A DNA stretch of 59,479 bases from Micractinium sp. NFX-FRZ (lineage: Eukaryota > Chlorophyta > Trebouxiophyceae > Chlorellales > Chlorellaceae): NCBI GenBank assembly GCA_029339195.1, contig JAPTJF010000397.1, positions 1-59,479 of the forward strand, written 5' to 3'. Position numbers and translations under genes: made by a program. The notes under the pieces were generated by a model. That model worked only from the letters and a program-made list of their open reading frames with translations, searched no databases and had not been told where the DNA came from. The number at the start of each line of letters is the position of its first letter. Position 1 is the first letter of the stretch. This document shows, one piece after another, positions 22,201-32,422 of this stretch.

Positions 22201-22339
22201 AGTGACGGGTCACGCTGCATGTTGGCACTCCATGGCTTTTGTTGTCATTTCATGGCGTTCGTTTCGTGGCCCTCAAACTCTGCAGGTGAGCAAGAAGGCG
22301 CCCACCAAGCGGCGCGAGGCCAGCGGCGCACCGGCGTGA
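13269..22339 (+). CDS. STT3: Oligosaccharyltransferase catalytic subunit STT3
   Basis: 22 exons: 13269-13358, 13748-13800, 14153-14274, 14560-14630, 14893-14961, 15340-15483, 15767-15965, 16204-16338, 16693-16794, 16954-17022, 17828-17985, 18244-18385, 18632-18839, 19076-19142, 19353-19428, 19715-19827, 20253-20350, 20646-20743, 21117-21174, 21430-21528, 21882-21993, 22286-22339. All phases fit and the total is 778 aa, the usual plant size. It transfers the lipid-linked oligosaccharide to Asn-X-Ser/Thr in the ER lumen. Seen: N-terminal membrane helix; HEFDPYFNYR and DSFTWYPLG (first lumenal loop acids); about a dozen hydrophobic helices; [14 protein letters not shown] (loop 5); the signature [15 protein letters not shown] sequons; the DK-type motif DDINKFLWM. 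Odd points: an Ala/Lys/Ser-rich insert across exons 12-13 ([10 protein letters not shown] to [10 protein letters not shown]) and duplicated loop-5 exon sequence around the N gap (17361, 17573, 17828). The exon at 17828 is chosen because only it continues correctly into [10 protein letters not shown]. Confidence 0.93.
15098..15168. repeat. Imperfect inverted repeat (hairpin) in STT3 intron 5
   Basis: Left arm GGGTATACCATGAAGTG then AACTGTGTTGTCCTC, a loop of about 6 nt (CTTCAT), then the complementary right arm ending ATGGTATACCC. Arms are about 32 nt with a few mismatches; the inner 15 nt pair perfectly. It could be a small foldback (MITE-like) element or a duplication in inverted orientation. 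Confidence 0.8.
17402..17867 (+). repeat. 211-nt direct repeat flanking an assembly gap in STT3
   Basis: 17402-17612 and 17657-17867 appear identical by eye and are separated by 44 N. Each copy ends with a copy of the 5' part of STT3 exon 11 (CCCACAG then the codons for [13 protein letters not shown]). The block may be a true tandem duplication of unknown copy number or an assembly artefact at the scaffold join. Confidence 0.85.
17613..17656. other. Assembly gap (44 N)
   Basis: A run of N. The number of STT3 intron/exon repeat copies here is therefore unknown. Confidence 1.
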
Positions 22340-22798
22340 TTTTAGCCAGCGCCGGCCGCAGGCAGCGGGCGTGCAGCGGGTCGATGGGCGAGCACGGGCG
22401 CAGAGGGCCGGTGGCGAGACCCTAGCTTAAACAAGGCCTGCCAGGACCTCTACACCTGGCTCATGCCCTGGCCTCTGCTGTGACCTCCACATGCTGCCGC
22501 AGCTTGCCCACATACCTGCGCCGCTGGTTGCTTGCTGCTCTCTCTTCCCATGCTTCTCAGCCTGTCCCTTCCTGTCCTCTCTCTCCAAGGTTCCCTCTGC
22601 CCCCTGGTGCTCCATTTTCCTTTGTTTTGCGGCACCGCATTATTGATTTCAACACCTCAGATTGACTGGTTGCACACCGCGGAGGGCAAGTGATGAGAAG
22701 AAGTCAGTTGGATGCAGTGGATGCACAGCAGTGGATGAACAGAAAGTTGTCGGTTGGAGGGCACGAACTGAGAATGGTGCTAGAGAGCAGAAAACGGG
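22340..22798. other. Intergenic STT3 / J-domain gene
   Basis: Convergent 3' ends; no gene recognised. Confidence 0.4.
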
Positions 22799-24601
22799 CT
22801 AGGAGGGGAGGAAGCCGCCGCCAATGGCAGCTGCCGCTGCCGCCGCCTCGGCTGCCGTCCTTTCAGAGAGCAAGGACCGTGCCTGCCGCAGCTCTGACTG
22901 CAGCCGCTGCAGAGGGACCCGCTGCCCAGATGCGTCCAAAGGGGGCGCCAAAATCGCGGCCTGCCTCCGCCGCACCTCTGCCCGAAGCTCGTCCAGCCCC
23001 ATCCGCTCTAATTGTGCCTGCTCCTCCTGCTGCGCTGCCCTGCCTGCCTGCGCTGCCGCTGCGGCCCCAGCCTGGCCGCTTGCTGCTGCTGGTGCTGCCG
23101 CCTCTGCTGCCGCCGCCTGCTGCCTGCCGTGTGCATTCGGTGCCCTGAAATCCCACTCCTCCCACCATGGAAAGCCGCCACCATCAGGCACCCACTCCTC
23201 TGCGTCTTCCTCCTCCCCTCCTTCCTCCTCCCCCCCGCTCTCCGCCGCCCCGCCCGCCTCTGTGCCACCCTCTGTCCGCGCCCGCTTGCCGCTCCCTGCG
23301 CCATCATTTCCTCCTGTCTCTGCCTCTGCCCGCACAGTATGCAGCAGGCAGTCGGCCGCTGCCCGCAGGCTTTTGAAGGCGTCAGCAGCCCCGGGTGAGC
23401 CGCACTTGTCGGGATGTACGAGCGCCGCCAGGCGCTTGTACTGCCGGCGGATGTCGGCTGTACTGGCTGCCGTAGCCTCGAGGCCAAACACCTGCGGGGG
23501 AGGAAGGAAGGGTGCAGGGGAAGCAGGCAGCAAAGAGTTCGGTGGATGAGGGCAGGCTCAGCGGCAGGGACAGGGGCTGCTGCTTGTGGGCGAACAGGCG
23601 CTGTGCACAAAGCAGCAGCACAGCCAGTTGTAAAGACAGCACAGACGGGCGGCATTGCTCCAGCCAGCAAATGGTAGCCCACACAGAGCAGGCACTGCAC
23701 TCGAAGCATGCAGTGCCAGCACAAGCATCAGCACGGCAGTGCTAGCACAGCGCCAGCACAGCGCCAGCTAGGCGGCCCACCTTCCACCAGGAGGCGGATG
23801 CTGCCGCTCGTCCGGCCAGCCGAATGCGGCACAGCGCCTGCAGCTGGTGCACGGGCAGCTGCTGGCGCTGGGCAGGCGGCAGTGCTGCCAGGAGCGCCAG
23901 GCAGGCGCCTGGGCTTCCCCCTGCTAGCGCTGCCTGGGATGCAATGATAGATGGCTCTGGTTGGGCTGCAGGCCTAGCCTGCGCCTGGCCCGTCCCCACC
24001 ATCTGGCCCTTGCTGCTGCTGCTGCTGCTGTGATTTTTGTTGTTGTGTCTGCTGTGGTGGCTGTGGTTGTTGCTGCAACTGCTGTGCCTGCTTCAATTGC
24101 GTCTGGCGGCTGGGTGAGGCGTGTGCGTGGCGCCGCACTGCCACTCCCTGCTCCTCGGCCTCCGCCGCGCCTGCCAGCCTGTCAATCAGCGGGCCCAGGG
24201 CTGCCACTGCGTCCGCTGTCGCTGCAATATGCCTCTCTTGGGAAATCAGGCCGTGGGCAGCAGTGTGCACTGCCTGCAAGCAAAAGGCGAGCATGCGTTT
24301 GAGTATAAGGGCAGGCGGGTGAGTTGAGGAGCGGTGCCAGCGGCAGGGCGGCAGCTGAGTGTACAAAAATGCAGCGTCCAGAGGTGCATCCAAGGGTGCA
24401 TCCCAAGGTTCTCACGTGTGCCCCCGACCCGGCTGAGGCCGCAGCAGCCAGGCCCACAGCGTGCGCCACGCCACTGCTGGCCTGCTCCAAAACCGAGCGT
24501 GGCAGCCCTCCCCGCCTGTGCGTGGACATGTGTCAGTGATGCACTGCTCGTGGGCGACCACCAGCCCTCGGGAAGGCGACGAGGGCAGCCTCAGCCTGCA
24601 T
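22799..24601 (-). CDS. J-domain (DnaJ-like) protein
   Basis: Minus-strand exons, last to first: 23491-22799 (stop TAG), 23965-23781, 24273-24000, about 24515-24416, and a first exon from about 24601. The J domain is VFGLEATAASTADIRRQYKRL then AALVHPDKCG and AADAFKSLRAAADCL. The HPD motif needed to stimulate Hsp70 ATPase is present. After it come acidic Glu/Gly-rich sequence, a WWEEWDF patch, an Ala/Gln-rich stretch and a helical C-terminus (LDELRAEVRRRQAA..LQSELRQARSLLSER). Upstream are a Q-rich segment, SIAALENVRLVLRHAM and PPAQRQQLPVHQLQALCRI. Phases fit except that the 5' junctions are uncertain and one intron (23999-23966) would be only 34 nt. The start at 24601 is the first ATG in a frame that stays open for 60 nt further upstream. 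A co-chaperone role is inferred from HPD. Confidence 0.65.
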
Positions 24602-24702
24602 AGCATGGCGCAGCACGAGGCGCACATTTTCAAGCGCAGCGATTGAGCTCCCCGCTGCCAATTGGGTTGCTTGCAGAGCCCGCAGCAATCCAGCCTGCTA
24701 GC
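24602..24702. promoter_or_regulatory. Short divergent promoter, J-domain gene / SMT1
   Basis: Only about 100 nt separate the proposed start codons. No named promoter element seen. Confidence 0.4.
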
Positions 24703-27700
24703 ATGGTCAACCTCAGCCAGCTGAGCGCCGCCTTTGCGGCGCCCAAGGAGAACCAGAGCACGGTGCTCGCTGTGGTGGGAGGCGCCTCTGCGATCGCGGG
24801 CCTGACCTACCTGCTGACACGTTCAAGCAGCGGCTACAAGAAGAAGCCCTCCAGCTTTCAGATCAGCGGCGGCGCGGTCGACGCCAAAAAAGTGAAGGAC
24901 ACGGTGCGCCTTCTAGGGGTCGCAGGCAGCAGGGGCTTGGGTAATGCGTCGCGATGCGCGCTGCAGGAGTGCCTATCAGCCCGTCCACGCTACTCCCGCC
25001 GCTCCTGCCGCTGCCGCTCACCGGCGGTTCAGCTGCAGTCGGTTCACTCAGTCGGTTGTGCATTTTTACTGCCTCCCCCCTTCCCAATCCTACCGGGATT
25101 ACTACCTTTCCCCTTGCGCATCCTATTTGGCTGCACACATCACCATGCTGCCCCATGCGGTTTCACACTGTGCATTCAGATGCACACCATGTCCACTTTA
25201 TGTCGCAGCGGTGTGGCGCTCTCATGTCCCCTGACAACCCCCTGCTGCCCCATCCCGCACTCCTGCAGGTCAAGGAGTACTATGGGGAGTTCAACAGCCT
25301 GGAGCGTGGCGACGGGGCGGTGATGAAGGAGTCACAAAAGGTGCGCCTTACAGCCGCCCGGCTGTGCACGCCTCGCGGTGGACTGCTATGAAGACGACAT
25401 TCCGCCCATTGTGGGCGCTGCGTCAAGCTTGTATGCGTGCTGCTCGTGAAAGCGAGGCCGCCCCGCCAACGCCCATGTGTTTGTTGTTGCTGCCTCCCTC
25501 TTCCGCCATGCCGACAGGTCGCCGACCTGGTCGACCAAATTTCCTCGCTCATGACATCTTTGTTTTTCCTCCCTCTTCTGCCATGCAAACAGGTGGCCGA
25601 CCTGGTGGACAAGTTTTACTCGCTGGTGACGGACCTGTACGAGTGGGGCTGGGGCCAGTCCTTCCACTTTGCGCGCAAGCTGCCCAACAGGGACTGGTCG
25701 GCCAGCGAGGTGGCGCACGAGGCGTGGGCGGCGGCAACCATCCGGCTGGGGCCGGGCAGGACGGCCCTGGATGTGGGGTGCGGCGTGGGCGGGCCCATGC
25801 GCACCGTGGCGAGCGTCAGGTGCGGCCCGGCGGGCGGGCGGGCGGGCGGGAAGATGCAGCAGCAGGCGGGGGCGGGACGGCAGGCGGCACAGCAGGGTGT
25901 GGGGAGGGATGCGTGCGGTGTGCGCAGTTGCCGCCGCGGTGGCCAGTTTACACTGGCCTTGTGGTTCCTCCGTGCCCACGCATCCCTCCCCACACCCTGC
26001 TGTGCCGCCTGCCCCGCCACCACCCTCACCCCTCCTCCTGTTCTCGCCCCTCGCCCACCCCCTGCAGCGGCGGCAACGTGGTGGGCATCACCATCAACGA
26101 GTACCAGGTGCAGCGTGCCACATACCACAACGAGAAGCAGGTGCGGTGGACAGAGCTGTGCCTCATGGGCTGGCAGGCAGGCGGCAGGCGGGAGTGGGGC
26201 GTGGGGGAGGCGCGCCACCCAGCAAGTGCTGGCAGGGGTGGGGTGTGCAGCCTGGGGCCTTAGTCTAGGGCAGCAGGCAGGGTCTTGGTGCGCCACCGGT
26301 TGGGGTGTGGCATGTGGGGAGTTGCTGGCACCACTCCCCCCAGCATGGCCCGCCATGGCCCCATTTGAGGAGCGCACTGGCGGTTTTGCTGAAGCACCAT
26401 TTGCATACTGCTGTGCACACTGGAAAGGCCTGGCGGAGCAGTGTACAGTGCGTTGTTACAGCGCCTCGTGGCATTGTGTTGTATTTGCGGTGCAGGGCCT
26501 GGCGGAGCAGTGCAAGGCTGTGCGCGCTCGGTGTGCGACAGCAACACGTGCATTTCGGTTGTGCACCCTGCGCTGCAGGGCCTGGCGGAGCAGTGCAAGG
26601 CTGTGCGCGGCAATTTTCTGGACATGCCGTTTGACGCCGAGCAGTTTGATGGCGCTTACGCCATGGAGGCCACCTGCCACGCGCCCAAACTGGAGCAGGT
26701 GGGGAGGAGGGCAGCTGGGGGGGGGGGGGGTCTGACCGGGTGCATGCATCATCATGCAGTGTGCTAAGTGGTGTGGACAGCGGGCCGGGCCGGGCCCTGT
26801 GGGTCAGGCGGCAGGGGCTGGCAGGTGACGGCGGCTGGGAGGCAGCCTGGCGCATGAGCCAAGCTGGAGGGAGCAGGTGGAGAGGGAGCAGCGCAGTGCA
26901 GTGTGGCTGTTGAGTTGTGTTGTGTCTATCGGGTGCGGGGCAGGCAGCTGGGCCTCCGGGGTGGGCCGTGGGAGGCCCACCCGGGTCACACTTCACAGGC
27001 TGGGGCACTGACACATTCCAGGGCGTACCGCCCTGTGTACCGCGCAGGTGTACGGCGAGGTGTTCCGCGTGCTGAAGCCGGGCGCAATCTTCATGACGTA
27101 CGAGTGGGTCACCACCCCCGCGTTTGACCCATCCAACCGCGCCCACGTGGCGTGCATCGACGAAATCGTGATCGGCAACGGGCTGCCGGTGAGAGGGGAT
27201 GTGTGAGGGGCTGAAGGGATGGAGCGTGCAGGCATGGGTGGGTTGCCAGGGCTGCCAATGATTGTGTGGGGCTGGGGGCGGACCCCAAAACCCTTCATCC
27301 TTACAAACCCTGAAAACCTCCTGCTGCTGCCGCTGCTGCTGGTGCTCACCCCTGCGTGCTCTGCTGTGCCTCCCCCCCCTCTGCCCCCCTTCCTTCCCTC
27401 AGGGCGTGAACTCGTGGAAGCAGGCCGAGGAGGCGGGGCAGGCGGTGGGCTTCAAGCTGCTGGAGAGCCGCGACGTGGCGCTGGCGTCGGCAAAGGCGGT
27501 GCAGCCTTGGTGAGCTGCTCCTGCTGCGGTGGTGTGCATGTGTGCATGTGTGTGTCGTAGTCTGTGTGTGTGCGGGTGGGCGCCACGGGAGCCATGACGG
27601 GGCGCTGGCATCAGTTGAGGCGGTGCAGCTAAGGTTGTGCGGGGCTGAATGAGCACAGGTAGCAGGTGGGCGGTCCACCCCGTGCAGCCACCTGCGTTGC

Positions 27701-28442
27701 CGCTGCTTCCTCTGCACCTCCCAGCTGCCCTTGCCTTCACGCTCGCCCCGCTCCCTCTTGACACAACCACCTGCCCCCTACCTATACCCTAAACCCTGAA
27801 CCCCGCTCCCCCTCCCTGTGCAACAGGTACATGCGGCTAGGCGGCAACGTGCCCCTCTTCCGCTGGATCGGCGCCGTCAACGGCTCGATTGTGAACGTGA
27901 TGGAGTTCCTGCGCATCGCGCCCCGCGGCATGGGCGACGTGCACAAGATGCTGTTCGACACGGGAGGTGAGCCCTGCTGTGTGTCTGCGTTGTGCCTGCC
28001 TGGATCTGGCACGCAGGTACTGGGTGGGACGGGTCAGGGACGGCTGCCAGGGCGTGCATGGGCGAGGTGTGGTGCACGCGATGCTTTTTGATAAGGGTTT
28101 GAGCTTTCAAGGGCTGCTCTTTTTACGCGACGTTCATGCTGCTGGGCGAGGAGCGGCGGGCGGCTGACATCGGTGCACTTGATTTTGGGCACGGTGCACA
28201 ACGGCCCCCCGCACCTGCAGTGGCCATTCACCGATGGCAGCAATGAGTGCATCCCTCACCTCAAAGCCCGCTTCTCCTCTGCACCCCGCCTGTTCTCCTT
28301 CCTGTGCCGGCCTGCCCCTCTCTCCCTGTTTCCTTACCCATGCTGGCCTCCCTCTCCCTGCCCCGCAGTGTCCATCATGGAGGGCGGCATCGAGGGCATC
28401 TTCACCCCCATGCACATGCTGGTCTTCCAGAAGCCCGAGTGA
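24703..28442 (+). CDS. SMT1: Sterol C-24 methyltransferase
   Basis: Nine exons: 24703-24903, 25269-25340, 25593-25819, 26068-26140, 26579-26698, 27048-27188, 27403-27509, 27827-27966, 28369-28442; all phases fit, 384 aa. It moves a methyl from S-adenosylmethionine to C-24 of a Δ24 sterol (cycloartenol in green plants), the step that commits to ergosterol/phytosterol-type side chains. Seen: an N-terminal hydrophobic stretch (VLAVVGGASAIAGLTYLL, likely ER anchor); sterol signature YEWGWGQSFHF; SAM-binding LDVGCGVGGPMR; YAMEATCHAP; MTYEW. These are the four conserved SMT regions in order. A C-terminal sterol-MT domain ends HMLVFQKPE. Odd: partial copies of the exon 3 start (25519) and exon 5 start (26425, 26493) sit in the preceding introns. 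Confidence 0.94.
25495..25640 (+). repeat. Duplicated acceptor/exon-3 start in SMT1
   Basis: CCTCCCTCTTCCGCCATG..GACAG followed by GTCGCCGACCTGGTCGACC at about 25494-25537 is a diverged copy of the real boundary at 25568-25620 (CCTCCCTCTTCTGCCATG..AACAG, GTGGCCGACCTGGTGGAC). The upstream copy would be an alternative acceptor, but the copied exon sequence runs out of similarity after about 45 nt. Confidence 0.8.
26425..26620 (+). repeat. Three copies of the SMT1 exon-5 start
   Basis: GGCCTGGCGGAGCAGTG occurs at about 26427, 26494 and 26579. The three read GLAEQCTVRC, GLAEQCKAVRAR and GLAEQCKAVRGNFLDM; only the last continues into SMT sequence. Tandem copies of about 70-85 nt that include the acceptor site. 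Confidence 0.85.
27783..27806. repeat. Telomere-like CCCTAAACCC sequence in an SMT1 intron
   Basis: CCCTAAACCCTGAACCCC resembles one to two units of the plant/algal telomere repeat (TTTAGGG on the other strand). Too short to mean more than a chance or interstitial remnant. Confidence 0.4.
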
Positions 28443-29131
28443 AACCTGTGCAGCTGCCTAGCAGTGGGCAGGCGCTGCAGCCAGGCTGCGTGGAGCAGCG
28501 AGCGGCCATCGGCTTGGCGCGCCCTGCCTTCCGTCCTAGAGCCCTGTAGGCCTGCCCTCTTGAGGTGCTGCAGGCGCCCCCCTGCTGTTTGTCCCTGATG
28601 TTCTTGTTGCTGTCGCTCTAGCTGTCGTCTGCTCTCCCGCGCACTGTATTTCTCCTACTACCCTCCTTCCTGCTCTGCCTCCTTTGCTTATGTGCAATCA
28701 CATTGTGCTCAGGCTGTCCATGTACAAGCACACTTTTCGAACATGGGAGCACGAAGCCAAACACAGGGCAGGTGTGTGCAGAATCAGGTGAAGGTGCGGC
28801 GTGCATCACTGGGGAAGGCGGGCAGGCCTATACATAACTCGGCAGGGAACTGCGCATGCTTGTGGTGGGCTGCTGCGCAAGCTGTACAGCACATAGTGAC
28901 ACTGGTGGGGAACAGCTTTGAGAGGGGCATGGCTTCAGAGGGTTCAGCCAGACGTGTGGGCAGTGGTGACGGGTTCTGTTCATAGGTCTTGGGTGTGCGG
29001 CCCAGTAGGGCAGCTCTTTAGCTGTTTGGCCAGGTGCACAGGCAGCAGAGCATGGCCACCTGCACAGGGGTGCTTTTACGACTCCAGCTGCACAGGTGTT
29101 GCTCTAACCTCCCCCTGCAGCTGCCTGCCCC
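28443..29131. other. Intergenic SMT1 / G6
   Basis: Convergent 3' ends. Nothing coding recognised. Confidence 0.4.
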
Positions 29132-29625
29132 TCAGGCAAGACCCGCCAGGCGCAGCGCTGTGGTCATCGCCTGGGCTACCGCGGCATGCTGTACCTGCTG
29201 CAGCAGCAGCCGCAGGCGGCTCTCCTGCAGGCAGGCAGGCAGGCGCCCAGGAACGCAAGGTATGAGCACAAGGCAGTGTGTGCTTACTGACCACCTCTCT
29301 AATGCAAGGGCACACGCTTCCCAACCAGGCAAGCCGGGGCCGCCATGAAGGCAAGGTCTGAGGCTGCTCACACAGTCTGGGCCTTGGGTGCCGTCAGGGC
29401 TGCAGCTCACCCTGGCAGCACGCATCTCTGGCGGCAGGGTGTCCATGAGCATGAGATAGGAGGCGGCCAGCTCAGCAGTCAACCCAGCGGCTGCGGCGGC
29501 AGGCAAGCCAGCGGCCTGTAGCAGCAGGCCGTCGAATCCCTGCTCTGCTTGCAGCACCTGTGTCTGTGCCTGCTGGGCGTGCGCCTGTGACTGTGCCTGT
29601 GGCTCCGGCTGTAGCTGGGCTGTAA

Positions 29626-29656
<31 letters not shown>

Positions 29657-31687
29657 TGGCGGACGAGGCAGAGGCAGCGGGAGCGGCTGCTCTGGACCTG
29701 ATCCCGACCGGTCCACGGGCAGCTGCTTGCTGTGGTGGTGCTGGTGCCCTCCCTGCACCTGCTGTGCCTGCTGCGCCTGCTTTGGTAGTGGCTGCTCCTG
29801 AGCCACACTGTGGCGCAGCTGAGGCTGCTGTGCCTGCAAAACCCGTGGCACAGGCGGGGGCAGCGGGACCAACGACTGCTGCTCCGCATGCTGTGCCGAC
29901 TCAGGCTGCTGCTGCCCGCCCGCCAGCAGCACGCGCAGGTTGGGATGCTGCTGAAGGGGCAGCAGATGCTGCACCTGCCGTCTCTGGCCCAAAGAAGGCA
30001 AGTGCCGCTCCCGCTGCGTGCTGGCGTCTGCCATCTCCTGGCGTGCAGGCAGGCGGGCAGGTGCGGACTGCGCTGGCTGCTGGGGCAGAGGCAGGGGCCG
30101 CTGCGGCTCTGCTGGTGGCCTACCTTGTTCCTGCGACTGCTCCTGCTGCTGACTCTGTTGCACATGCAGGTCTGTCTGGGCGCCAGGGGCAAGGCAACCC
30201 AGCGTCTGCGGTACCTGCGGTACAGGCAGCACCTGCACTTTCAGCGGAGCCTGCAGGCCCGGCAGAGGCTGCGACGCCGGCACTGGGGGCGGTGCAGGCA
30301 GAAACCTTGGGTGGTGCCTCGGCCGCTGCTGCAGCTCTTGAGGGGCCGCTTGGCGCTGGTTCACAGGTTCCTGCTGCTGCTTCTGGGCCTCTGGCTGCAG
30401 GCGCTGCTGGTCCGGCAGAGGCTGAGACTGCGGCGTCGGCGGCCGCGCCGTCAGCTGCTGCTGGGCCTCAGGCAACCGCGGCTGTGTGCGCTGCTTGGGC
30501 AGCTGCTGTGCCTGAGGCGAGGCTGCCCGGGAGTGCGCACGTGCCTCGTCCTGCTGCTCCCACACTTCATTCCGCTGCGCTTGCTGCGCCTGCTCCCGCC
30601 GCTGCTGGCGCACCTGACGCTGGCGCTCCTGCTCCTCGGCCTTGCGCTTGGCAGATGCTGCTGTGCCTGCTGCTGAGGCGAGGAGTGCAGCATCAGCAGT
30701 CCCCTCTCCGTCTGTCGCTGGCTGCTGCGGCCGCTCCTCCACCCCCCGGCCGCGCTTGGCAGCAGGCTGGGGAGCTCCAGTGTGCTGCCTGGCAGGGGAC
30801 AGCACCCTTGCCTCCTGCTCCTCCTCCTCCTCCTCCTCCTGCTGTTGCTCGTGCTGATGCTGAGTGCGTTTGCGCCGATTGCGGCACCTGTCGTAGCACC
30901 GCTGGCACAGCCACTCTGCACCTGCCGTGGGATGGCGGTGCCAGCTGGGTCGATCCACCCTGCCAGAGCTGGTGGCGCCGCACTCCAGGCACTGCCGCTG
31001 GTTCGCCTCGCGCCGTGCAGCGTAGAAGCAGGGGCTGCACAGCCAGCGTGCGCCGGTGACCGGGTGCGGACGCCAGGATGCAGCCTGGCCAGGCCCTGGG
31101 CTGTCGGAGCCGCACTGCAGGCAGCGCACCCCCACCGGCCGCATCTGCCCACCGTGCCTGCCCATGTATTCACAGCAGGCGGCGCATAGTTGCTTGTGTG
31201 TGGTGGGGTGGCGCCGCCAGCTGCTGGTGCTGTTCGTGCCGCAGTGAGAGCACACACGCTGCTCCTCTTCTCCTGCCTCCCTCTCTTCCTCTGCTGCTCT
31301 CTCTGTACCAGCATCTGCCTCCCTCTCCTCCTCCTGTCGCTGCCGCCGCTGCTGTTGCTGCTGCTGCTGCTCCGTATCCCTCAGCACGCCAGTGTGGCGC
31401 CGCCTGGGGCGAGCAGCGCCAAACTCCAGGCCCTGCCGCTGCTCCTCTGCCTCGTCTGCCTCTTCTACCTGTGCCCCTGCCGCTGCTGCTGCTGCTGCTG
31501 CATGCTGTCCGCTGCCACCGCTGTCCTCTGGTACCAGCGCTGTCCTGCCAGGCAGGTGCTGCGGGAGGGGCTGCTTGCGGCGCTGCTGCCTCTGACGCAA
31601 TGGCTGTGCCTGCTGGCCTCCCCCGCTGCCACGGTCCGCCGCACCTGCCATGCCGAGCGGTGCAGCCTCGACAGGGCGCTGGTGCAT
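29132..31687 (-). CDS. GATA-like multi-zinc-finger protein, copy G6
   Basis: Minus-strand exons 31687-29411 and 29224-29132 (AGG|GTGAGC donor, CTGCAG acceptor, phase 0), 789 aa. The intron itself happens to be open in frame, so a retained-intron form is possible. The start at 31687 (MHQRPVEAAP) matches MQQG.. of G7. Order: Q/A-rich N-terminus; a degenerate first finger (QRQGLEFGAARP, where two Cys are lost); poly-Gln; an acidic stretch; GATA-like finger (CSHCGTNSTSSWRRHP..LCAAC); CLQC..WLCSPC; CLEC..WLCQRC; AAKRGRG; a very long Gln/Pro-rich region of about 400 residues; the C-terminal domain (FDGLLLQAAG, GLTAELAASYLMLMDTLP, tail ESRLRLLLQQV..TALRLAGLA). The large glutamine-rich region resembles activation domains of transcription factors (inference). 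Three intact fingers. Confidence 0.78.
29629..29653 (-). repeat. CAG/CTG microsatellite coding poly-Gln in G6
   Basis: A run of CTG on the plus strand gives about ten Gln codons on the minus strand shortly before the C-terminal domain. Confidence 0.8.
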
Positions 31688-32422
31688 CGACCTGCGGCAA
31701 ACGAGCATTCCAGGCAAGCATATGTTGCGTCTGAGGCCCTGAGTGAGGGGGCAGTCTGCGCAGGCCGCACACGTCTTCTGTCTGCTTACCTCTTGGGCGC
31801 TTTCAGCGCACCAGTCCTGAGCACGTCTGGAGCCCAGAAAGGGGTCTACACACAAAACAAATTGGGTTGGCAGTCCGCGCTTTCCTCCCGAGCCTGCCAT
31901 CCACCAGCAGGGCTCAAAGATTTGCCAGTGTGAGGCATCGGGTTTGAGCACCCGGGCTGCCGCTGGCCCCTACTTGGCATGCCCGCGCAGCCACCCTTCC
32001 TTTGGCACCGTTCCTGCTGCTCTGATAAAGGTAGAGACGCCCTTGTGATGCTAACATCGCTCCCTGACGCAGCATCACGCAGGGCCTTGGCAACATGCTG
32101 CCGCTCCCACCGCCGCCGCTCCTTCTGCCGCGTGCATGGCCGCCACCATGGGCGCCAGAGGGGACCGCACGTCTCAGGACCAAGGTTGGCTTGATTTACA
32201 GAGGACATGGGCATCATACATATGTTTTATGAACGTCGCACGGCAATGGTACCTTTATGGACAGAATCGGGAGTGCTTCTAAGGGTGGCCAACGTGACTG
32301 AGAGCACGGGCAGGCAGGGCGGTGCGTTGTGCAAGGCTTAAGCTTCAGGGATGGATGGCGTGCATGAATCAGGACGAACACGCATGATCAGAAGGGCAGA
32401 GTGGCACTTCGTGCCGTGCTAC
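31688..32422. other. Intergenic G6 / S1
   Basis: Upstream of G6 and downstream of S1. The G6 frame stays open upstream to 31951 but that part has no family similarity. No other gene seen. Confidence 0.4.

Noticed and set aside
27783..27806. Chromosome end or interstitial telomere block
   Set aside because: Only one to two units of the repeat; internal to a gene.
29656..31059. 467-aa plus-strand Ala-rich open frame
   Set aside because: It is the antisense of the Gln-rich G6 coding region; CAG-rich DNA leaves several frames open. No domain or start context.
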